From a candidate division SR1 bacterium (lineage in GTDB: Bacteria > Patescibacteriota > Gracilibacteria > Absconditabacterales > Absconditicoccaceae): a stretch of DNA of 34,553 bases. The notes below the pieces were generated by a model. The model did no database searches. It was not told where the DNA came from and saw nothing but the letters and a program-made list of their open reading frames with translations. The position numbers and the translations under genes were made by a program. The stretch covers positions 1 to 34,553 of the forward strand of contig BNUE01000004.1 of NCBI GenBank assembly GCA_025997135.1, written 5' to 3'. Shown here one piece after another: positions 10,028 through 19,158 of this stretch (the first letter of the stretch is position 1; the number at the start of each line of letters is the position of its first letter).

Positions 10028-10056
10028 TTTAGGCAGAAGTAGGCTGAAAATATCTA

Positions 10057-10084
10057 TTGACTTTTTTGATTTTCTGAGTATAAT
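10057..10084 (+). promoter_or_regulatory. Promoter of the exported-protein gene at 10126
   Basis: TTGACT (10057-10062), 16-bp spacer, TATAAT (10079-10084). A TCAGATTTTT tract lies between the -10 box and the start codon, as at several other genes here. Confidence 0.75.
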
Positions 10085-10125
10085 AGAGGGTTAGTCAGAT
10101 TTTTAAAACTATTTAATTATAATTT

Positions 10126-10818
10126 ATGCGTTTATCTTCTGCTATTGCAACTGGACTTTTCTGAGCTTCGTTTTTTGTGAATTCACCTGTGATAAATGCT
10201 CAGAAAACAGTGTCAGCTCCTATAACTGAACAACTGTCCAAAGCTATTGAAACTCCTATAATTTCTCCAGAAGTGCAGGCAGCTATTGTAAAAGAAGTGA
10301 TTTTTCAGTTTTATGAGAAGGAAATGGATGAAGATGATAAATTTAGTGTGAAAGAAAGGCAATTTTTGGAGGAGAAATTTACACTTTATTTTACAGCTCA
10401 CCCTTTGTATAATATAGAAAATGGTAAAGCTAAACTATTATTTAGTGAATCTTATGCGAATCATATGGCGAGAGAATTTATGCCATACTTTGTGAGTAAA
10501 CTTTCGTGGATTTATAGGGCAGGTATTGCGATAATAGGGGAGGAAAAAGCACGATGATACCTCAAAGATAAGATAAAAGATAAGGATTTGGAAGATGCTC
10601 AAAAAATGTTTATTGAGAAAATATTTCCAGTTTTGCTGAAGTTTGATAGACAGATGAAAAAAGAATATATTCAGCAGTGATGAACTGGGTATATTTCACC
10701 TACGATGAAGGAGTATTTTCAGATGATAGATAAGACTTTTCATAATCCTAGTTTTCGTCAGCGATTTCAAAAGCTAAAAAATGCTGAGGTATCAATTCAT
10801 GATTGGCGTGAAAAGTAA
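10126..10818 (+). CDS. Exported protein, unknown function
   Basis: 230 residues. MRLSSAIATGLFGASFF and the following stretch to INAQ form a signal-peptide-like N-terminus. The mature part is mainly helical and charged, with KERQFLEEKF, YANHMAREFMPYFVSKL and a C-terminal FRQRFQKLKNAEVSIHDWREK-like basic end. No family recognised. It has its own promoter and terminator and is divergent from the RuBisCO gene, which gives no functional link by itself. Confidence 0.65.
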
Positions 10819-10828
10819 AAAAACCCGC

Positions 10829-10854
10829 ACTTGAAAGAGGGGATTTAAGTTTTT
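10829..10854 (+). terminator. Rho-independent terminator
   Basis: ACTTGAA (10829-10835) pairs with TTTAAGT (10844-10850) around an 8-base loop, followed by a run of T. It starts 10 bases after the stop codon of the exported-protein gene. Confidence 0.65.
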
Positions 10855-10866
10855 AAGAATCTATTT

Positions 10867-10948
10867 TACCGAGGACAGGACTTGAACCTGCACGCCTTTC
10901 AGCACTTGGTTCTAAGCCAAGCATGTCTACCAGTTCCATCACCTCGGC
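10867..10948 (-). tRNA. tRNA-Leu (anticodon UAG)
   Basis: Reads GCCGAGG at the 5' end and CCTCGGT plus discriminator A at the 3' end. The anticodon arm is CTTGG-CTTAGAA-CCAAG, and a class II variable arm and T-arm GTTCAAGTCC are present. No encoded CCA. Confidence 0.95.
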
Positions 10949-10967
10949 AAGGTGAATTTGTATAATT

Positions 10968-11042
10968 TGGTTGCGGAGGATGGAGTCGAACCACCTGCCT
11001 CCGGGTTATGAGCCCGACGAGATACCGTTTCTCTACCCCGCA
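10968..11042 (-). tRNA. Initiator tRNA-Met (anticodon CAU), CCA encoded
   Basis: The anticodon arm TCGGG-CTCATAA-CCCGG has the three consecutive G-C pairs of initiator tRNA, and A11-U24 is present in the D stem. The acceptor 5' strand is TGCGGGG and the 3' strand CTCCGCA, giving a U1-A72 pair instead of the usual C1/A72 mismatch. ACCA is encoded at the 3' end, unlike the other tRNAs in this window. Confidence 0.93.
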
Positions 11043-11063
11043 ATGTCGTGTATAATTGTATCT

Positions 11064-11134
11064 CTGGGGAACCAGGATTCGAACCTGGACAGACGGAGTC
11101 AAAGTCCGGCGTCCTACCTTTAGACGATTCCCCA
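11064..11134 (-). tRNA. tRNA-Gln (anticodon UUG)
   Basis: Acceptor TGGGGAA/TTCCCCA with discriminator G; anticodon loop CTTTGAC; T-arm GTTCGAATC. It is first in the minus-strand tRNA transcript Gln-Met-Leu. Confidence 0.95.
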
Positions 11135-11172
11135 ACCTTAATTATTAACCGTCACCTCAATGATACTGTCAC

Positions 11173-11200
11173 AGTGTAATTATTTCGTCTCTAATTGCAA
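11173..11200 (-). promoter_or_regulatory. Candidate promoter of the tRNA cluster
   Basis: On the minus strand TTGCAA (11195-11200), 16-bp spacer, TACACT (11173-11178), about 40 bases upstream of tRNA-Gln. The match is moderate. Confidence 0.4.
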
Positions 11201-11226
11201 GAGGAAATAAAAAATAAGAAATACTC

Positions 11227-11254
11227 TTGAAAACGGTATTAAAATCAATATATT
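11227..11254 (+). promoter_or_regulatory. Candidate promoter and leader of rpmA-rpmF
   Basis: TTGAAA (11227-11232), 16-bp spacer, TATATT (11249-11254). It would give a leader of about 115 bases (to 11375) with no Shine-Dalgarno sequence. The leader is long enough to hold a regulatory structure, but I do not recognise one. Confidence 0.5.
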
Positions 11255-11375
11255 GTGGTCAGTACTCTGGTAGGAAAGCAGGGGAAAAATCTGATCATAA
11301 GACACTTTTTGTGGGCTGTCAACCTAACTAGCTGTTTAATGATTACTTTTGCTTTTATTTATTTACGTATCAATT

Positions 11376-11885
11376 ATGGCACATAAAAAGGCTGCGGGAG
11401 CGGCAAAAAATCTGAGAGACTCACAACCAAAATATCGTTGAGTCAAAATTTTCTGAGGACAGAAGGCTCAGGCTGGGAATATTATCATCAGACAGAATGG
11501 ATCTAAATATGAATGTGGGCAGAATACTTATTTAGCAGCTGATTTTACGATTCATGCTTGTATTGATGGATTAGTCCATTTTAAAAAGAAAAATTTCAAG
11601 AGATTCGATGGGAGAACTTATCTTAAAACTGTCGTAGAAGTTTTGCCAGAATGAGTAGAAAAAGCTGTCAAAATTGAAAAAGTAGCTAAAAAAGAAACTG
11701 TTAAAAAAGAATCAGCATCTAAAGCTGAAAAACCAGCAGTGGAAAAAGCTGAAAAACCAGTTAAAAAAACTGCGACTAAAAAAACAGCAGACAAAGAAGC
11801 TCCTGCTAAGAAACCAGCTACAAAAGTTGAAAAAGTAGTTGAAACAGTGGAAAATAGTCCAGCTGAGGAAAATCCTGCAGAATAG
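11376..11885 (+). CDS. rpmA: Ribosomal protein bL27 with long basic C-terminal tail
   Basis: 169 residues. The first ~90 match bL27: MAHKKAAGAAKN at the N-terminus near the peptidyl transferase centre, then RGVKIFGGQKAQAGNIIIRQ and HFKKKNFKRFDGRTY. TGA encodes Gly in RGVKIFGGQ. No N-terminal leader needing cleavage is present, unlike the Firmicute form. Residues from about 95 on are a low-complexity Lys/Ala/Glu/Pro/Thr tail with repeated EKPA and KKTA units, roughly doubling the usual length of ~85-95. Followed by rpmF after 33 bases. rplU, the usual partner, sits at 30108. Confidence 0.93.
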
Positions 11886-11918
11886 TCTTTATATTTTATC
11901 TTTAAACTTTTATTTATC

Positions 11919-12149
11919 ATGAATATCTCACCAAGAAATAAAATCTCCAAGATGAAAACTCATAGGAGACATTCCACTTGGAAAACTATTAACCTAAAAA
12001 GGCTTACTAAAACTTATCAAACTACAAAATGTTCAAATTGTGGAGCAAATAAGCTTACTCATAGAGTTTGCCCAGTTTGTGGTTATCACAATGGGAAACA
12101 AGTGATTACAATCAAATCTAAAGCTAAAAATACTGTAGTCGAGGCTTAG
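11919..12149 (+). CDS. rpmF: Ribosomal protein bL32
   Basis: 76 residues. The N-terminal region [12 protein letters not shown] precedes a zinc ribbon, CSNCGAN then [10 protein letters not shown], with all four cysteines present. The family is usually ~55-60 residues; the extra length is N-terminal and at the basic C-terminus. Second gene of the rpmA-rpmF unit, which ends at the terminator at 12172. The upstream bases are U-rich with no Shine-Dalgarno motif. Confidence 0.95.
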   Translation: MNISPRNKISKMKTHRRHSTWKTINLKRLTKTYQTTKCSNCGANKLTHRVCPVCGYHNGKQVITIKSKAKNTVVEA

Positions 12150-12171
12150 TTTGTTGATATGTTTTTTAAAG

Positions 12172-12202
12172 AACAGTTCTGAGTAGTTAGGACTGTTTTT
12201 TT
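12172..12202 (+). terminator. Rho-independent terminator of rpmA-rpmF
   Basis: A 9-bp stem, AACAGTTCT (12172-12180) with AGGACTGTT (12189-12197), followed by TTTTTTT. Confidence 0.85.
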
Positions 12203-12214
12203 GTCAATTCTCAC

Positions 12215-12242
12215 TTGAATTATTTAGTTAAATTTTTATATT
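12215..12242 (+). promoter_or_regulatory. Promoter of the ileS N-terminal gene
   Basis: TTGAAT (12215-12220), 16-bp spacer, TATATT (12237-12242). A TCAGATTTC and U-rich leader of about 45 bases precede the ATG at 12296. Confidence 0.55.
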
Positions 12243-12295
12243 AAATCAGATTTCTTTTTTTCTTTAAATTTTTAATTATTCACACTTAATTCAAT

Positions 12296-14536
12296 ATGAC
12301 CAACCTAGAACTTATGGATTCAATCATCGCCTTTTGGAAGGAAGACAATACTTTTCAAAGATCAATTGATGAAAGGAGCGAGAATATGCCGTTTAGATTT
12401 TTCGACTGACCGCCTTTTGCCAGCTGAACTCCGCATTATGGACACCTTTTGGCTGGCGCGATCAAGGATGTTATCCCTAGATATATGACGATGCGTGGGT
12501 ATCAAGTGAAGAGAAAGCGAGGTCGGGACTGCCATGGTTTGCCAGTTGAGAAGGCGGTTGAAAAAGAGCTAGGCATTGACGGAAAAAGGGATATAGAAAC
12601 AAAAATCTGAATAGAAACATTCGTTGAGAAGTGTAGAAATTATGTGCAGTCTACAAACGATGCTTGGAAATGGTTTATCGACCACACTGCTAGATGGGCA
12701 GACCTGGAACACGAATACAAGACGATGGATCTGGACTTTATGGAGAGTGTGATGTACTGTTTTAGCAAGATTTACCGTGATAATCTGGTTTACAAGGGCT
12801 TCAAAGTTCAGCGATATTGTCCGAGCTGTGCGACTCCACTGGCAAATAACGAGGTAAGTGAAGGATATGAAGACAAAAGTGATACTGCCATTACGGTGAA
12901 ATTTCAGGTGAAACTTAGTGTAAAAATGCAAGAGCTGATGCAGAAACATGAATCTCTCCCAGATGGATCTCTGAAATATGTTAGAGGGATTATCAAAAAT
13001 GAAAAAGGCGAGATACTTCAGCTTTTTAGCACTCTTCATCACTGTTTTACAGCCCCTGGTGGTAAAGTAGACAAATGAGAAAATTTGGAAGAAGCTCTAA
13101 TCAGGGAAATAAAAGAAGAAGTCTGAGTCGAAACAGTTAAAACCACCTATCTATGAGCGTTTAAAGAATTCAGAAAAAATTGCTATCGAGAGCAGAATGC
13201 TTTTGAGGTGGAAATATCAGGTGAAGTGCAGAATGTCGAGACGAATAAACACGAAAAACTAGTGCGAGTCAATGTAGAGCCGAACGAAAGTGAACTGTGA
13301 TTTCAATTGGTGCTGGAAAATAATATTATCACCGATGAGGAGGAAATTCGTGATCAGTTTCCAGATTTGTATTACTATTTGAAGGGGATCCCGCAGAAGG
13401 TTTCTGCTTCAATAACTCCTCCGGCACTTCGTGCCACCTCCCCTGACAGAGAGGGAAACTCTTCAATAACGAACGGGGTCTACTTTCTCGCTCGGACGAC
13501 TACTCCGTGGACTCTGCCTTCAAATATGTTTTTGGCGACTGGGGAAAAGATTGAATATGCGTTTGTTTACGATTTTGCCAGTCAGGAATACTACATTCTC
13601 GCGTATAACTTGCTGAAGAAATACTACAAAAATCCTGAAGATTATCTGGTCATCCGTGTTTTCAAGTGAAAAGAATTGGAATGACAGCATTATGAGCCGC
13701 TTTTCGACTATATCGTGAAGAGTAATATAAAAGAGAAATATAAGTCAGATTTTTTTCAGGTTCTGAATGCTGAATATGTGTCTACTGAAGATGGAACTGG
13801 AATAGTCCATATCGCACCTACATTCTGAGAGGAGGATTACAGTGTGGTCGCTAAATTTCTAGGCTGAGAAAATGCTCTGGAATGGCTGTTTATGCCTGTG
13901 AATGAGTATGGGGAATTTGACGAGCAAATTTATGATTACAGCTGAGAAAGTGTGCTGAATATCAATAAAACCATCATCGAAAGGCTAAAAAGTGAAAAAA
14001 AGCTGATCAAATCTGAGTCAATCACTCATTCATATCCTCATTGCCGAAGATGTCATACTCCGCTGATTTCTAAGGCTATGTCGAGTCGATTTATTAAGGA
14101 ACAAGAGATGAATGCTCAGACTTTTCACGATGCAGAGCAGATTAACTTTGTGCCAGAAAGTGTGAAAAATCGTTTTGTGAACTGACTTCAGCAGGCACCT
14201 GACCGGAATATTGCCAGAAACCGTTATCGATGAAGTCCGCTTCCTATCTGGCAAAACGTGGATGACGAGAATGACCATTTCTCTGTAGGGACGCTTGAAG
14301 AGATTTATCAGCTTTCTTTGTCTGGTAGTAAAAATCTAGAGAAACGCACTGATGAAAGTGGAAAAGTGATTTATCGAGATACGAGCAGAGATAAGGAAAT
14401 TGACCTTCATAAGCCGTATATTGATAATTATTGGTTCGTGGTGGATGGGAAAACTTACAAGAGAATTCCTGAGGTGATGGATTGCCGATTTGAGAGCGGA
14501 GCGATGCCATTTGGGCAGGAGCATTATGTGGGGTAA
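12296..14536 (+). CDS. ileS: Isoleucyl-tRNA synthetase, N-terminal half with Nudix insertion
   Basis: 746 residues. Class I Rossmann start FFDGPPFASGTPHYGH (HIGH motif HYGH), then [24 protein letters not shown], the CP1 editing domain ([30 protein letters not shown]), PHCWRCHTPL, NRYWGSPLPIW and [11 protein letters not shown]. Trp75, 77, 400, 584, 645 and 731 are CGA or CGG codons. Between the zinc-type CPSC region and the editing domain lies a full Nudix domain (about residues 190-345) with box GKVDKGE...REIKEEVGV at 256-278, matching Gx5Ex7REUxEExGU exactly. The protein stops at TAA shortly after [13 protein letters not shown], before the KMSKS half, which is encoded at 15520-16623. IleRS charges tRNA-Ile; both halves are needed for a complete active site. 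Confidence 0.92.
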
Positions 14537-14594
14537 GTAGGCCCTAAAAGGGCGAAAGAAAGTGGAAAAGATTTTAATTTTGAAATAAAAAACT

Positions 14595-15422
14595 ATGACG
14601 ACTACTCTACAAAATATAATCGCAGATTGACCTGATCAGCTTCATATTCTCGCAGATTTCGATTCTACTCTGACAAGAGCTTTTGTCAATGGTAAAAAAA
14701 GCTGAGCTTTGATCCAGATCCTCTATCACGAAGGCTATCTGACAGAGCATTATCAGCAACAGGCTAATGTAGACCATGACTATTATCTCCCTATCGAAAA
14801 AGATGAAACTCTGAGTTTCGAATACAGAAAAGCTATGATGCAGGAGTGGTGGACTAAACACAAATCTCTACTTGTCGCAGAATGACTGACTAAAGACCAT
14901 ATTATTCAAGCTATGCACTCATCAAATATTCAGCTCAGAGATGGATATCAGACTTTTTTTTCTCTTCTGTATGATCATCATATTCCACTGGTTATACTTT
15001 CTGCCTGAGGACTAGGGACTCTCTCTATCCAGCAATATCTGGAAAATCAGGGTGTTTTTTATGATAATATTTCGCTGATTTGAAATGAATTCACGTGGGA
15101 CCAACATGGTAAAGCTATAGGACGAAAAGAGCCTCTAATTCACTCACTAAATAAAGACGAGACGATTTTACAGGCTTTCCCTGAGGTGTATTCTCAGATT
15201 GAAAGTAGAAAAAATGTCATTTTACTCGGTGATAATCCAAATGACACTAAGATGATCGATGGTTTCGATTACAAAAATTTAATAAAAATCTGATTTCTCA
15301 ATTCTGATACTGATAAATATATCGATAAGTTTCGTGAAGTTTATGATATTGTGATCACGGACGATGGCAATTTGGATGCTGTAAATGAGATGTTGGAGGA
15401 GATTGTAAAAAACCCCCGATAG
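14595..15422 (+). CDS. Cytosolic 5'-nucleotidase III-like phosphatase (UMPH-1 family, HAD superfamily)
   Basis: 275 residues. HAD motif I is HILADFDSTLTRAFVNGK; further family signatures are the EWW segment, the motif II region PLVILSAGGLG, IHSLNK, and motif III/IV LLGDNPNDTKMID. This family dephosphorylates pyrimidine (and some purine) nucleoside monophosphates; it is best known from eukaryotes (NT5C3). The gene lies exactly between the two halves of ileS in the same direction, 58 bases after the first. It ends in its own terminator, so it separates the halves transcriptionally as well. Three CGA/CGG-free Trp codons (EWW, FTWD) show TGG is also used. Confidence 0.85.
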
Positions 15423-15449
15423 AGACCTACCTCTATAAGGGTTTCTTTT
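15410..15449 (+). terminator. Rho-independent terminator between the nucleotidase gene and the ileS C-terminal gene
   Basis: AAACCC (15410-15415) pairs with GGGTTT (15439-15444). An inner stem ATAGAG (15419-15424) pairs with CTCTAT (15431-15436), followed by CTTTT. It overlaps the nucleotidase stop codon. A weak -10-like TATACT at 15465-15470 follows and could restart transcription for the next gene. Confidence 0.75.
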
Positions 15450-15519
15450 ATCTGGTACTTACATTATACTCAAAAAATCTCGAAAATCAAGTCTTTTTAC
15501 CCCATTTTTTCACTTCCCA

Positions 15520-16623
15520 ATGACAGATAACACAAAAGCCCAATCATTCACTGCTGACTTCATCGCAGAAGGGCTCGATCAGACTCGCTGACGATTTCGC
15601 TCTCTGCATATTCTCAATCATGCCATCACTGGTAATAATGCGGCGAAAAACATAGTCGTAAATTGACTTATCCTCGCTGAAGATGGCAAGAAAATGTCCA
15701 AAAGTCTAAAAAATTATCCAGATCCGCAGGACTTGATCCAGAAGCGAGGTGGAGACTCATTTAGACTTTACTGTCTCTCGTCGCCAGTTGTAAGAGCAGA
15801 ACCTATGAAATTCAATGAAAAATGAGTCGAACAGGCTTTCAAGGATTTTACAATTCCACTCCAGAATGTATTCAACTTTTTTGAAACGTATGCGAAGATT
15901 GACCAGTGGAAGTCTGATGGAACGGAGGTTTATTTTGCGACTGGCAAACTGGAATGAGAAATGTTGACAAGGATAAACCCAGAAATAACCATTGAAAAGT
16001 ATGACTTGAAGATAGAAAATCCAGTCGATGATTATGATAAATACTTTGATATAATTGAAAATAATAAGGGAAAGAGAATCTTGATTGTTGGATGAGGACA
16101 AGGAGGAGTAATAGAGCTTCCGACCTATAAAATTTCAAATGATTTGGATAAATGGATTTTGGCTGAACTTCACAAGATGATGATAGAGGTAGATACTCAT
16201 CTGCAAAACTACATTCTCGATGAAGCGACCAAATCTGCGATGGACTTTATGGATAAACTTACCAATCGGCGACTGAGGAGAAGTAGAAGACGTTTCTGGT
16301 CAAACGGGATGAATGAGGATAAAAATTCAGCTTTTTCTACCTTATTTCATGTTTTGAAGAGATATTTGCAGATACTCGCACCTTTTACGCCGTTTATCAC
16401 AGAATATTTATGGCTGAAGTTGGCGGATTTTGAAGAAAAGGAAGAAAATCAATCTATTCACCTTTCATCACGACCAATTGCCAGTAAAAAGTATATAAAT
16501 CAGACTCTAATTGATGAAACGGCTATAATTCGCAAAATTATCAAACTTGCACTTTTCGTGAGAGCGAAGAATAAGATAGCAGTGAAACAACCGTTGCAGA
16601 CTTTGCAGGTGAAAATTGACTAA
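15520..16623 (+). CDS. ileS: Isoleucyl-tRNA synthetase, C-terminal half (KMSKS and anticodon-binding part)
   Basis: 367 residues. It begins with a new ATG and about 10 linker residues, then resumes IleRS at TADFIAEGLDQTRGWF. AEDGKKMSKSLKNYPDP carries the KMSKS loop. The anticodon-binding helical domain contains TNWWLRRSRRRFW (the first two Trp are CGG and CGA at 16267-16272, the last TGG) and LAPFTPFITEYLW. An extra ~70 residues (15928-16140), including KRILIVGGGQGG, sit between FFETYAKIDQW and NDLDKWIL, where other IleRS have a short loop. The protein ends at KNKIAVKQPLQTLQVKID, so the C-terminal ~150-200 residues of type II IleRS are missing. The start at 15520 is supported by the upstream terminator and by continuity with the N-half. 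Confidence 0.9.
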
Positions 16624-16630
16624 ATTGCTA

Positions 16631-16658
16631 TTGACTTTTCATAAAAAATAAGTATAAT
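16631..16658 (+). promoter_or_regulatory. Promoter of the small gene at 16704
   Basis: TTGACT (16631-16636), 16-bp spacer, TATAAT (16653-16658), seven bases after the ileS C-terminal stop. Confidence 0.75.
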
Positions 16659-16703
16659 GAAAGGGTGAATGTTAGGTTTTATCTTTTATCACAATTAAAA
16701 AAG

Positions 16704-16895
16704 ATGCCAAATACTGCTAAAATTAGGGATTATGAGTTTGTCTATGAATTATGAGGAGAAAGAGAGAGTTTAATCATACAAGAGGAAGATAGAGAATCAG
16801 CTATGTCTAAATTTAAAGAAAAGCATAATGAAGAATTGATAGTCTGTTTGATATGTAATGAAACGACTCTTTATAAAGAGGATAAAAAAGCTTAA
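16704..16895 (+). CDS. Small acidic protein, unknown
   Basis: 63 residues, MPNTAKIRDYEFVYELGG to a C-terminal KEDKKA. Charged, with LIVCLICNE near the end holding a CxxC pair. No family recognised. It has its own strong promoter, which argues for real expression. The next gene follows after 39 bases. Confidence 0.55.
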
Positions 16896-16934
16896 AATAT
16901 AATTTCTTGATGTTAATTTATATATTATTTTGTG

Positions 16935-17489
16935 ATGTTGATGGAAATATTTATAAAAGATGACTTTGGGGATACTGAACTTTCATTGGAACAATCGCAT
17001 AATATACAGTATATATCTCTGCGTCTAAACGAAATGCTAGATAAGGATGATAATGAGTGTAGAAAGAATATTGTATTGTCGGAACTTGCAGATATTGAAA
17101 ATTGGGATTCTATGGAAGATCGTTATAATGGTTTGACGAAGATGTATGATGATTATCTTGTAGGTTTTTGTCAGGATGAACTTGCTAAAAAATCTAAATG
17201 AGTCTCTAAATCTATATTAAGTTTATTTACATCAAATGAGCTTATGCCTTTACGTACGGCGATATCGTCCTTGGCTAGCAAAGATACTGATAAAGTAAGA
17301 TGAGAAAAATATGTACAAAAAATGAGGGATATTGCAAATAAAAAAGATCTATTAGATGCAATAAAGAAGCAAGAATTAGAAGAATTACAATTAAATTATC
17401 AAAAAAAACTGTGAATGTAAATTGTTAAAAAGCAAGATAATCTACTCAAAAAGTGGAAAAAGGCTTGCTTTTTTTTGTATTTCAGATAA
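16935..17489 (+). CDS. Charged helical protein, unknown; 3' end uncertain
   Basis: 184 residues from ATG 16935 (a GTG lies one codon upstream). Mostly charged helix: LSLEQSHNIQYISLRLNEML, then RYNGLTKMYDDYLVGF, then a Lys/Glu-rich C-terminus. Two TGA codons are read as Gly. After a run of seven A at 17401-17407 the frame continues through the terminator hairpin and stops at 17489. A one-base change in that run would give a tidier end at TAA 17417-17419 (QKKLGM). I cannot tell whether the run hides a sequencing error, a slippage site, or nothing. Confidence 0.55.
17426..17476 (+). terminator. Rho-independent terminator
   Basis: AAAAAGCAAG (17426-17435) pairs with CTTGCTTTTT (17464-17473). An inner CTACT/AGTGG stem strengthens it, and the run of T continues to 17476. 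It overlaps the 3' end of the preceding reading frame as annotated. Confidence 0.75.
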
Positions 17490-17500
17490 GATGATAGTCG

Positions 17501-19126
17501 ATGAAAAATAAAAGTTTTGGCATAGAAACAGTCAAAAAAAGCTGATTCCCTCGAAAATTAGATGTTAGACAGGGGGTATTTTGCTGATTATTACTTTTTG
17601 CTTTCTGTATTTTTTCTCTGTATGCTGGAATTAGTAAGATGATATTTTCTGATGATAAAGTGGATCTTTTTACGAAGGATTTGACTCAGATTGCACTATA
17701 TTTCACTCCAATAGATAGAGATTTGTCTCAAAAAATATTGGTTTTGAATGATGTAGTGCAGAGTTATATGGCTGGAGATAATGTATTTCAGACTAGGAAA
17801 AATGAGATTGATGATCTGCGAAAATATATAATTGATAATCAGTCTTATCTACAGAAAGTGTGATTTGCCAATTATGAACCGATTATGGAGCTTTTCGATC
17901 AGATGTATGAGTACAGAGATGAAATATACAAACTTTTGGGTCAAGATCAGCCTTTTCACTATTTGGTTTTACTCCAGAATTGAAATGAGAAGAGACCAAA
18001 TGGTGGATTTTTCGGTTCTTTTGCTTTTGTTAGTTTCGATGGAGGACATATACAGGATTTACAGATTGTGGACTCATATCTGCCTGATTATGTGGCTCCA
18101 AATGTGCGTTTGGAAGCTCCTAAATGGTTTTCTGATGCTTTCTGAGAGAATAAAATTGGCTTTATAGCTGGAAATAAATTTGGATTTACGGATAAAGATG
18201 GTAAAAATCTTAAATTACTATTTGAACGTATGGTTTGACCAGATGCAAACCCAGATAGAATTGCTCAGATGTTTTCGACAGGGGATTGGCAGATGATTCA
18301 GTGAAAATATGTAAAAGGTATAATTTTTCTCAATTCTGAACTGATAGAATTATTCTTTCCATGATTTGAGAAGAAAATGCGAGAATGGCAATTTGTAAAT
18401 GCAACTATCGATTTAATTAGGTGAGAGTATACCTCTAACAAAAAAGAATTATATATTCAACAGGTGAATGAGTACTTTCAGGAGCAAAAATTTACAATCG
18501 TGCGTAATTTAGTTAATTCACGAGTGACTATTCCCGAAAAGAATTATCTTCAGTTTTATTTTTCTAATGTGAGTAGTGGTTTTCAAGATTTGTTAGTCAA
18601 AAATAATTTGACAAATTTGTACTCTACGAATAAAATTTATATGCGAGATGTGAATTCGGCAAGTAATAAATCAGATCAATTTATGATAAAACACGTACAG
18701 CTATTGGATGAAGAAGAGAATGTTTTGCTCGTAGCCAACTGAGATATTTTAGATTTGTCTCAGATGTGATGACTAGAAAAAGGAAAAAAATACTGCCTGC
18801 AACTGGATTATGATTTTCAGCTGGAGGATAGATATGTACAATATATTCGTGAACTTGAGAAAAAATATAAGATTACGCTGACTCCTAGAGAAGAACATAT
18901 CTTAGTTTTAAAGCCATTACTTTATGATTGAGAGACGGAATTACATTGGTGGTCTGCCAGAGGTATGGTTTATTTGCCTCCGCAGGTGAAAATTCTCAGT
19001 ATTGAGTGAGATGCTAAAAAGTTTGGGCAATTTTATCCAGAGTTTGCAAAAGGTGTATGGTATGGCTTGACGACTGATAAATCATCAGCTAGTCTGAGTC
19101 AGAAAATATGGTTTGAAGTTAATTAA
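17501..19126 (+). CDS. Membrane-anchored DUF4012-type protein
   Basis: 541 residues. A short basic cytoplasmic start is followed by one transmembrane helix, GLLLFAFCIFSLYAGI (about residues 29-44). The extracellular part begins with helical charged sequence. It then carries the DUF4012 hallmark YLVLLQNGNEKRPNGGFFGS with nearby DSYLPDYVAP (compare QNNxELRPTGGF in that family). Further on are WQMIQGKYVKGIIFLNSELI and LYDGETELHWWSARGMVYLPP. Function unknown; DUF4012 proteins are common in candidate-phylum and Gram-positive bacteria and are often near surface polysaccharide genes. No such neighbours are seen here. Confidence 0.75.
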
Positions 19127-19158
19127 AATCAGCTTTTTACTCTTTTTTCGTTAAACAG

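Noticed and set aside
10899..11135. 78-residue minus-strand frame across the tRNA cluster
   Set aside because: It is a readthrough of tRNA-Gln, Met and Leu sequences.
12569..13042. 157-residue minus-strand frame opposite ileS
   Set aside because: Shadow of the IleRS/Nudix coding strand, which has exact motif matches.
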